Shown piece by piece: positions 56,438 through 64,000 of a DNA stretch of 64,000 bases (the first letter of the stretch is position 1; every line of letters begins with the position of its first letter). The translations under genes were made by a program, and so were the position numbers. The stretch is from Coccinella septempunctata. Taxonomy: Eukaryota; Arthropoda; Insecta; Coleoptera; Coccinellidae. The stretch covers positions 16,162,501 to 16,226,500 of the forward strand of contig NC_058196.1 in assembly GCF_907165205.1 (NCBI RefSeq), written 5' to 3'. Under the pieces are notes generated by a model. It searched no databases, was not told the origin of the DNA, and saw only the letters and a program-made list of their open reading frames with translations.

Positions 56438-59400
56438 ATGGGTGTGATAGACTGGGCGGGGGCGAATAAATTGCTCTTGTGTTTCGCTTCAGCGAGTATA
56501 ATATTTTTCATTTGGACTGTGGCTCTGCAATCGTTCAATCTAAGTTTGAAGGATGATTTGGAAGAACTGAGACTGGAGCATGAAAGGTTGCTTCAGAGCT
56601 CCATCAGTACCACTCCGGCTGGCCCAGGGATTTTCTACAGGACCGTAAGTTTCACAGCATTCACAAAGGCTGTGAGCGCATTGCCGTTATTCGAGTTTGT
56701 AAGAATACACACAAAAAATTTAAGATAATTTATTCAAAAGCAAAGATAACAATTGTTTGTGGCAGGATTATATATTTTTTTCTCAATTTAATAGGTGAAA
56801 ACCTTTCGTTTTCAATATATAAGGTGAATGTTTCCATTTTCGTCATGTTGAGCTCCTTAAATCTACCATTGAATAATTCAAATTTTGGTGAGCTTTAAGG
56901 AATGAAACATAGATGTTATGGATATAATGTTCCCAACCATCCCATAACTAATTATTTGGCTAACAATTGAAAAAAAGCAGTTCGAATAGTGACAAATTTC
57001 CAGAAAATAATTTATTCATTTTTGACTTCGTACTGCTTCCTAATTCCGTCACTTGTTCTTCCTATTTCCGGCATAGGAATGTCCTTATTTGCGCAATTAA
57101 ACCTGATTCATATAATTTTTTATATTTTATAGTTTGAATAGGGGTTTATAGGTCACTGCGACCTTAAGGTCTATTGTGCCCCCATCAGAGCTCTTCTCAC
57201 AAATGAATAAAACACAAAATAAAATAAAAAGTCGAAATCAATAAAGAACACGAAGCAAATTATTAATTCTAACAACAGTAATCAGGAATACTCACTGTAA
57301 ATTCCCATGTTATTGATTATAACTGCTTTCCTAATTGAATATCATCCACTGAGTAACACTTATTGTCTATTTCTGGAGCCTGAAAAAAGTAGGTACATAA
57401 TCGTGAAATGAATAACTTTCCAATGAATTATGTTCGTAATCCCTCTTAAATTGGGACTTGAATTATTTAGAGCATTTGAAATATACGAAACGGTATGACG
57501 TAGCTCCTACGAGAAGTACTATGCTTATTTTCATGAAATCAATATTTTTTTCTACATAAGTCGAATGTTTGCTTTCACCTATTGGTAATAAGAAAGAATC
57601 AACTTTATGTATATCTTTGCGTGTCAGTAACATCGTCCTATTCACTGTCGTATTCTGACTCTATTCTCGTCGTGTAGTTTTGATTACATATGACACTTTA
57701 CCATTACCATATTTTTTTCATGAAGTATATTACAAAAAATATGGTGGATTTTTCATATAAAATTTTTTTTTTAACAGCTCCTTCTTCGACACAGCCCCCT
57801 TAATGTGGGACCTGGAAAAGCTATTTTTATTTTTTTTCTCAGAAGCTAGAAAACAAATGAAATTGAGCAGATATTCTATGAGAGCGAAAATATTTTGATA
57901 GTTATCCCCTATATATAACCCTTTACGACTCACGCCACGTAGGCACTGGCAGTATAATCGGGTAATGAACCCGTGAGAATTTTTTGTTCTCATATTTTTA
58001 GGGTGTTTTTGTATTTGCGAAAAAAAAACTTTGTGAATTTTTTTTTAAATATTGATAAATTTTGTTTCTCAAAAACCGTTATTTCTAGCAATAAATTTAT
58101 TTATTTATTTACAAATCAAGAACACAAATAGGTGATATTCACACCCAAAACTGTATTCACAGATAATAATACAAAAAGTGCTTAAAATAAATCAAAAGTG
58201 GTTTTCAATAAAAAAATAAAAGAATTGCTAGAGACTTCATCACAAATTAATTTTCAATGATATAATATTGATAAGGAAGCAAGTTTCTTGCGAAACAAAT
58301 TATAGCGGTGCCTTTTTCTACTGCTTGCAATTATAGCGGAAGAACACCAACATATTTTTTGTTAGTGCAACAATTGTAAGGCAAATATTTTTTTCATGTT
58401 CACTAGCCAGGACGAGTTTTCTTTCTGGAGAAATGTTGATACAATCGGGAGCCCCTGTGGACCTCGGAGCCCTACGCTTAAGCGTACTAAGCGTACCTCA
58501 TCATCATCACAAACACAAACTTATCTCCCAAATGTCAGAACAAGAAAGTATTTAGTGTACTTTTTGTTCAACATGAAAGTATGAAAATAATCAGTGTAAC
58601 ATGAGATTTTTCTTGAACCTCAACTAGAAAGTACCAATAAGATTGAAAATAAACACAACTAGTAGAAAAATATCAAGTTCTCGAAGTAGCCTCCATTTTG
58701 TTTAAAACATTTTCTTGTCCTCTTCATAATATTTTCCACCAATTTTTCAAATCACACCTTGATTCTTTTCCATTTCTTTGCTTACTTTTTGAATCCTTTG
58801 TTTAAATTATCAAATGGAATTCCAAGAGTTGATACCCATTAATCGTGGTTTAATTTGAAAACAACTTCTGTGTTTACCTATCCATTTACTCACCTTAACC
58901 AAGATTTTCTCGGGGTGGATCTGGGAAGATCCAAGTAGTTTTGTACTTGCTTGTTCGAAAATTTTGTCGAAATTCGAAAGGGGCTGGGCGGCACCCTGAA
59001 TTCTGGTGGGGAAAAGCGTGGCCACCCTAGCCCCTACCTGTCAACTGGCATTCCTCTTTATTTTCTACCTGAATGACTACACATGTGGACTTTTTTTTTG
59101 ACCAAGCTCAAAAACCTCCACTGTCCACTGAATCTAGGCGACCATCTACTCTTCCTCCCTATCCACGGTCTTGAAAATGCATGTTTCCACAGAATATCCT
59201 TTCCTTTGATTAATACCCATTGACAATTACCTCAATCATTCATGATGACGGTCAATCTTAAATGAACTTTTTTCCTTCAGACGCCCCGCGACATGTCCAT
59301 GCACCGTCTACCGGATGTCGCCAGACCCGAACATTACGACCTCTATCTATATCCAAACCTGGAAAATGGAACCTTCACCGGAAAGGTCAACATAACCGTC

Positions 59401-59645
59401 AAATTGAAGGACACTGGCGTCATCACCTTGCATAGCAAGAATCTGACCATCAAGAGCGTCAAAAGTGATCAAGCTCCAGTCAATTTCTATCTTTATATCG
59501 ACTATGAGTTGCTGCTGATCCAGAGAGATGATGAGAAGCCGTTCCACAATGGAACCTCTTCATTAGAGATCGAGTTCGAGGGCACCATGAAAAACAAGCT
59601 GGTGGGGTTGTATAAGAGCACTTACAAGGGAAAAAAGGGATTGAG
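56438..59645 (+). CDS. M1-family membrane aminopeptidase, N-terminal two exons
   Basis: Zinc-dependent aminopeptidase of the APN/APA/ERAP type, a type II membrane ectoenzyme. Exon 56438-56644 (69 codons) encodes a short cytosolic tail, a transmembrane anchor (about residues 11-33) and an acidic stalk (KDDLEELRLEHERLL), then donor ACC|GTAAGT, phase 0. Exon 59281-59645 follows TTCCTTCAG and starts the M1 N-terminal domain: RLPDVARPEHYDLYLYPNLE, NGTFTGKVNITVKL and LEIEFEGTMKNKLVGLYKS; donor GAG|GTAGGC, phase 2. NGT and NIT are possible glycosylation sites. The GAMEN and HEXXH exons are not in the window. The next exon should begin near the YLATTQFEPTDAR region. The subfamily cannot be assigned from this part. 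Confidence 0.88.
56645..59280. other. Aminopeptidase intron 1
   Basis: 2.6 kb, AT-rich, without a recognisable transposon body. The minus-strand ORF at 58810-59025 (ATLFPTRIQGAAQPLSNFDK) has no family I recognise. Confidence 0.5.
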
Positions 59646-59854
59646 GTAGGCAATAACTATTTTGATTATATTTTAAATTATAGCATTTGATAAGGGTGCT
59701 TCAAGAGCTGAATTATGCCCTGTACGTTCAAAACTCGCTTCAACAATTCGTTGCACTTCGATAACCAGTAAACAGAGACAAGACAAGACTATATATCGAT
59801 AACGGCACCTTATAACGGGTGTTTCAACAATGAGGGAAAAGAATATTGTGAGCA

Positions 59855-60040
59855 AAGATTATAGGGCTAACCTAACTCTATAATCTTTGATGGTGAGTTT
59901 ATGAAGGGCTCCCAAGAACTGAGTCCTAAAAATGGAATCAACCAAATTGCCATATAGCGAACACGAGATCGCCATCTGCCAATTAGATCAGTCCCTTTTT
60001 AGGTCTTAAGTGGGAGGCCTTCATAAACCCAACACTACAG
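59855..60040. repeat. Palindrome plus MITE in aminopeptidase intron 2
   Basis: AAAGATTATAGGGCTAACC...CTATAATCTTT repeats the motif seen at 42264. Adjacent, AGTTTATGAAGGGCTCCCA (59888) is inverted as TGGGAGGCCTTCATAAAC (60009-60026), enclosing a TCCTAAAAAT/TTTTTAGG pair. Confidence 0.7.
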
Positions 60041-60249
60041 TTGTTAAATCAAATATACATAGTTGTCTGTCTGTATTGATTACGAAAAACCATGGGGAAT
60101 AATTATGTATGGTATAACTCATTGTGTATATATGGCTTTGGTGGTCCAAGTATACGCTTTTCGCGATTTTTTTTATAACAGTATTATGTACAGGGTGTTC
60201 GCCAGAGAAATTTAAAATTAAAATTACTCTGGATGAATCAGTCTACATA

Positions 60250-60950
60250 CAGGGTGTTTTGAGTGTCAATATTTATGGGGGTGATTTTTAGGCCCATTTT
60301 AAGATATAAACTTCATATGAATGTCCCAAACGTTTTACCTTTTGGGATACAGGGTGGTAAACTTTTCAAAAATAAATAATTTATTATCAATATCTGCAAT
60401 ACCACTTCAAATATTTCAATGAAATTTGTCATACATGTTCTATGAATCAAGAGGCATTTTTGAATGTATCACTTTTTTTCAATTTCCACCAGTGGCGTTT
60501 CTACGTAATTTGACCTACCTATTTTGGCAGACATTGATGGTAGGCCACCGATTTTTCATGAAATAAAAATTATTTCTGAAATTTCCAATCATTTCTTACC
60601 AAAGTTGATCACTTGACTTTTTTCAATCTGATTGATGGTTTGCGCTTAAAAAAATGAAAACCGTGTCTCTGCATGATCATAAAAATATCCTTAATACATA
60701 CATAGGACAATATCACCTAGCAAAGACATACGTAGATTTAATTTTTTTAGATGAAACCCGTGAGTCGGACTAAAAATATTCAAGAGATCAAATTTGCTCA
60801 TAGTTGAATGCTGTCAGTGGCGTGCCACTTACTGTCTAAATAATACCACCCTGTATCTCAAAAGGTAAGACATTTAGCACATATGTTCATATAATGATTT
60901 CTTCTTAAAATGGGCCCAAAAATCACCTCCATCAATATTTACATTCAATT
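60250..60950. mobile_element. TIR element interrupted at its right end by a LINE
   Basis: CAGGGTGTTTTGAGTGTCAATATTT...GGGGTGATTTTTAGGCCCATTTTAAG on the left is matched in reverse by CTTAAAATGGGCCCAAAAATCACC...AATATTTACATTCAA ending at about 60948. The last about 10 bases of the TIR (expected AACACCCTG) are missing because LINE sequence starts there. Confidence 0.75.
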
Positions 60951-61178
60951 AGGAATTGCTGGTGTTACAACCCGCATTCGAATTAACAATAGAACCGGAA
61001 CGACCAAGCCAATAGTCATCGTCTCTGGGAATATTGGCAATGCTGTTCAGAAATATCTGAATTACCCCCATGACTCACTCATTTGTACGCAACTTGGCAA
61101 TACACAGTTAACATTTAAAAAATTTAAGGTAAGTTATTCAAAACATTCCAAATGTTAAACCATTTTTTAATTTTCAAT

Positions 61179-62104
61179 AAATTCAAAACGGACAATATGT
61201 GATACCTACATAAAACTGATTGAGGGATTAGAAAAAATTTTCAAATATTCAGCTTCTTTCCATACTAGGGTACTTTCCAATGATAAAGTGAAAATTAGTA
61301 CATACACCGTGGACGCCTACAGAAAACTCCAAGTACCTTATCAGTGAAAAAATAATCCACCACACGTACCAGATGCGACAGGAACGAGCATATAGAATTG
61401 TCATAAGAAATTTACACCACTCTGTGCCTACTCAAGAAATTCGAAGTGAACTTCTAACACATGGTCATAAAGTTAGGAACATCTTAAATATTCAACATAG
61501 AGTGACCAAGGAACCACTCTCTATGTTCTTCGTAGACCTTGAACCTCAACCAAATAATAAAACCATATATGATCTACGATACATTTACAGCACTAAGGAC
61601 ACTATAGAACCACCTAGGAAAAAACGAGGCATAGTACAGTGTATGAGGTGCCAAGAATATGGTCACTCCAAAACATATTGCTACAAACCCCACAATTGCG
61701 TGAAGTGCGGCGGCCAACATGATTCTAAACCTTCCCAAAAAACCAAAAACACTCCTGCAAAATGTGCTTTGTGCAATGGCGATCATCCAGCCAACTATAA
61801 AGGATGCCAAGTATACAAAGATCTCATACAAAGAAATTCCAGAAGTAACAACCATGCACCAAATAGCAGACCAAATGTACCCTCCACCAACATAGCAACA
61901 TCAACATCTCCGCAACCAAACAACCAACCTCCACGAACCTACTCTCAAGCTACAAGAAATGTTAATCTAGAACAACCCCTATCCCAGCTAAGTCATCAAC
62001 TATCTAGTTTCCTCGAAGAATTCAAAAATATGTTCTCGCAATTACTAAACCAGAACAGCATGATCCTGAATCTGCTCACCACCGTAATGAATAAACTTCC
62101 ATAA
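61179..62104 (+). pseudogene. Jockey-like ORF1 (gag-like, PRE_C2HC + zinc knuckles), frameshifted
   Basis: RNA-binding ORF1 protein. The upstream frame (about 61179-61345) reads CDTYIKLIEGLEKIFKYSAS ... TYTVDAYRKLQ. One base appears to be missing near 61330, after which the frame continues KYLISEK and then MRQERAYRIVIRNLHHSVP (61373 on). The PRE_C2HC-type domain is followed by a CCHC knuckle (CMRCQEYGHSKTYC, Cys90 of the 61373 frame), two partial knuckles (CVKCGGQH; CALCNGDH), a Pro/Asn/Ser-rich linker and a Gln/Leu-rich tail. The open part, 61373-62104, is 243 codons. A related frame at 60910-61158 probably belongs to the 5' UTR or ORF1 head and ends in stops. Confidence 0.82.
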
Positions 62105-64000
62105 TGTCGAACAGGATTAATGAGATTCTCAGAATTGCGACTTGGAATGCCAACGGATTGGCAAACCACAAACGAGAAATAATAACCTTCTTAGATCTCA
62201 ACAAGGTTGACGTCCTATTGATCTCCGAAACTCACTTCACCAGCCGAACAGTATTTGCGATCCCAAACTATTCAGTCTACCACACTATTCACCCAGATGG
62301 AACAGCTCATGGAGGATCTGCAGTCATTATCAAAAATTCTATATGTCATTATGAACAAGAAAAATTTCAAACAGCCCACATTCAAGCAACGACCGTATCA
62401 GCAAAAACAAAAACTGGCCACATCAACATAACATCAGTGTACTGCCCACCACGACACACCATATCGACAGACACATACAAGGAGTTCTTCGCCACTCTTG
62501 GGCAGAGATTTATTGTGGGTGGCGATTGGAATGCCAAAAACACTCACTGGGGATCCAGACTAACCACAACTAAAGGTCGTAACTTACTTCGGGCCCTAAA
62601 CGACAAATGCTACTATCACCTTTCGACGGGGGAACCCACGTACTGGCCAACGGACCCAAGAAAATTACCAGACCTGCTAGACTTCTTTGTAGTTAAAGGC
62701 ATTGCTCCACAAAACTGCCTTCTGGAATCCAGTTATGACTTGGATTCTGACCATTCACCTGTTGTTCTGACCTTAAACAGTCAGCCTATAATAACAAATT
62801 CCCCTCCCAAGTTGTCTACAAAGTTCACTAGATGGGAGCAATTCAAAGAATATGTCATAGAAAAACTGGATAAAAACCTCTCTATGAAAGAACCAGCTGA
62901 GATTGATCTAGCCGTACAACACTTCACAGAGACGTTACAACAAGCAGCATGGCAAGCTACCCCCTGCACCGGAAGAGAAACCTCCAATGATAGCAGCACT
63001 CCTCTACACATACGGCAATTAATATCTGAAAAAAGGAGAGCAAGGGGTGTATGGCAGCGGTCACGCAATATTACTGATCTCCATCATTACAGAAGTATGT
63101 CACGCAACCTGACCAAAGCCCTAAGAGATGTACAAAACTCCTCTTTCGAACGCTATACTGAAGAATTGACTACCACAGATCACAGCTTGTGGAGAGCCAC
63201 AAAAAAATTCAGCAGACCAACACCATCCATTACACCAATACGTACCGAGAACGGCTGGGCACGATCCAACCAGGAAAAAGCAAATGCCTTTGCAGAGCAC
63301 CTATCAACCGTATTTGAAGAGCCAAAGCCAGTACCTGGATACGAAATTGATGTCGAAGAATTCTTAGATGCACCCTGCCAGTTATCACTTCCCATAAAAC
63401 CTATAAATTCTAAGGAAGTCAAATACGAAATACGCAAACTTAAAAATAAGAAGGCTCCTGGTCATGACCTGATAACTGCATATATCCTGAAAAACCTACC
63501 GAAAAAAGCAATAGTCTTCTTAACTACCTTATACAACCGCATGCTGAATTTGGGTTACTTCCCGATCACATGGAAATATGCCCATCTATTGATGATTCAC
63601 AAAAGTGGCAAACCTGAGCACTCACCAGCATCATACAGACCCATAAGTCTTCTCCCAATCCCTGGAAAACTATTTGAGAGAATACTCCTAAAAAGGATAC
63701 ATGAAGACCATGAGACAACAGATCTACTTCCTGACTACCAATTTGGGTTCCGACAAAGGATGTCAACGTCACACCAGGCTCACAGGATAATCAACGTCAT
63801 CTCCAATTCTCTAGATAGAAAGCAATATTGCAACGGCGTGTTCCTGGATGTCTCCCAGGCGTTTGATAGAGTCTGGCATGCAGGCTTATTATACAAGCTC
63901 AAGAAGAACCTAAACCATAATTACTACCTCATTCTGAAATCGTACATCTCTAACAGATACTACTCTGTTAGGTCCAATAACGAACTATCTGGGTATTTCC
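62104..64000 (+). CDS. Jockey-like ORF2: APE endonuclease and reverse transcriptase (partial)
   Basis: The ATG at 62104 overlaps the ORF1 stop (TAATG), an arrangement suited to termination-reinitiation. 632 codons are open to the edge with no stop. Endonuclease: IATWNANGLANHKREI, LLISETHF (catalytic Glu), VYCPPRH, VGGDWNAKNTHWGS, DSDHSPVVL. Linker, then RT: LKNKKAPGHDLI, SYRPISLLPIPGKLFERI, DYQFGFRQRMSTSHQ and GVFLDVSQAFDRVWHAGLLY (first catalytic Asp). The window ends before the YxDD box. An intact ORF2 next to a frameshifted ORF1 suggests a young but probably non-autonomous copy, unless the frameshift is an assembly error. Confidence 0.92.
   Translation, partial: MSNRINEILRIATWNANGLANHKREIITFLDLNKVDVLLISETHFTSRTVFAIPNYSVYHTIHPDGTAHGGSAVIIKNSICHYEQEKFQTAHIQATTVSAKTKTGHINITSVYCPPRHTISTDTYKEFFATLGQRFIVGGDWNAKNTHWGSRLTTTKGRNLLRALNDKCYYHLSTGEPTYWPTDPRKLPDLLDFFVVKGIAPQNCLLESSYDLDSDHSPVVLTLNSQPIITNSPPKLSTKFTRWEQFKEYVIEKLDKNLSMKEPAEIDLAVQHFTETLQQAAWQATPCTGRETSNDSSTPLHIRQLISEKRRARGVWQRSRNITDLHHYRSMSRNLTKALRDVQNSSFERYTEELTTTDHSLWRATKKFSRPTPSITPIRTENGWARSNQEKANAFAEHLSTVFEEPKPVPGYEIDVEEFLDAPCQLSLPIKPINSKEVKYEIRKLKNKKAPGHDLITAYILKNLPKKAIVFLTTLYNRMLNLGYFPITWKYAHLLMIHKSGKPEHSPASYRPISLLPIPGKLFERILLKRIHEDHETTDLLPDYQFGFRQRMSTSHQAHRIINVISNSLDRKQYCNGVFLDVSQAFDRVWHAGLLYKLKKNLNHNYYLILKSYISNRYYSVRSNNELSGYF

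Larger units (their letters stand above)
60951..64000 (+). mobile_element. Jockey-clade LINE, 5' end to window edge
   Basis: Two-ORF non-LTR retrotransposon on the + strand, inserted into the TIR element. The 5' region matches a truncated antisense relative at 48005-48190. ORF1 (gag-like) is frame-broken near its start; ORF2 (EN-RT) is open to the edge. The two meet in a TAATG overlap. Confidence 0.88.

Noticed and set aside
60910..61158. Next exon of the aminopeptidase
   Set aside because: The translation lacks M1 motifs and its DNA recurs at 48005-48190 as LINE 5' sequence.

Overview
This is a window of eukaryotic, AT-rich nuclear DNA from an insect. It has spliced genes with long introns, a Wnt gene of the insect Wnt8/WntD type, a membrane M1 aminopeptidase, and many insect-type transposons: Tc1/mariner/IS630, hAT, Jockey-, RTE- and CR1-like LINEs, and an R2/R4-type LINE with a restriction-like endonuclease. 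A beetle is a reasonable guess, but the species cannot be fixed from the sequence alone.

Layout. (1) 3.56-32.74 kb: one host gene, a Wnt8-like secreted ligand, in five exons on the + strand. All splice phases agree and give a 386-residue protein. Its introns are packed with mobile DNA. Intron 1 (14.5 kb) holds an RTE-like LINE relic, a DD41D mariner with about 440-bp inverted ends, and an R4-like LINE split by a younger CR1/Jockey-like LINE. Intron 2 holds a better preserved copy of the R4-like LINE. Intron 3 holds a Tc1 element split by a hAT element with a perfect 8-bp target duplication; the hAT itself contains another TA-flanked element and five copies of an exact 175-bp tandem repeat. 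(2) 33-56.4 kb: intergenic, almost entirely repeats. It contains a large element family present in opposite orientation on both sides of Wnt exons 4 and 5, a degenerate Jockey-like LINE, a mariner with about 700-bp inverted ends, an IS630-type transposase pseudogene with an intron (my count gives DD82E), a CGATA-rich element, and a 2.36-kb transposon built from repeated units with regularly spaced GTAC motifs. (3) 56.4-59.6 kb: the first two coding exons of a type II membrane M1 aminopeptidase on the + strand; the catalytic exons lie beyond the window. (4) 60.25-64 kb: a TIR element interrupted by a Jockey-clade LINE whose second ORF is open to the window edge.

Functionally there are two host genes, a developmental or immune signalling ligand and an ectopeptidase, on the same strand about 24 kb apart with no sign of co-regulation. 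Everything else recognisable is transposon-derived. I saw no CRISPR array, operon or intact tRNA. The most unusual structures are the repeat-built 8-bp-TSD transposon at 48.5-50.85 kb, the 175-bp array inside the hAT, the motif-punctuated inverted family around the Wnt 3' exons, and an acidic insertion in the Wnt protein.
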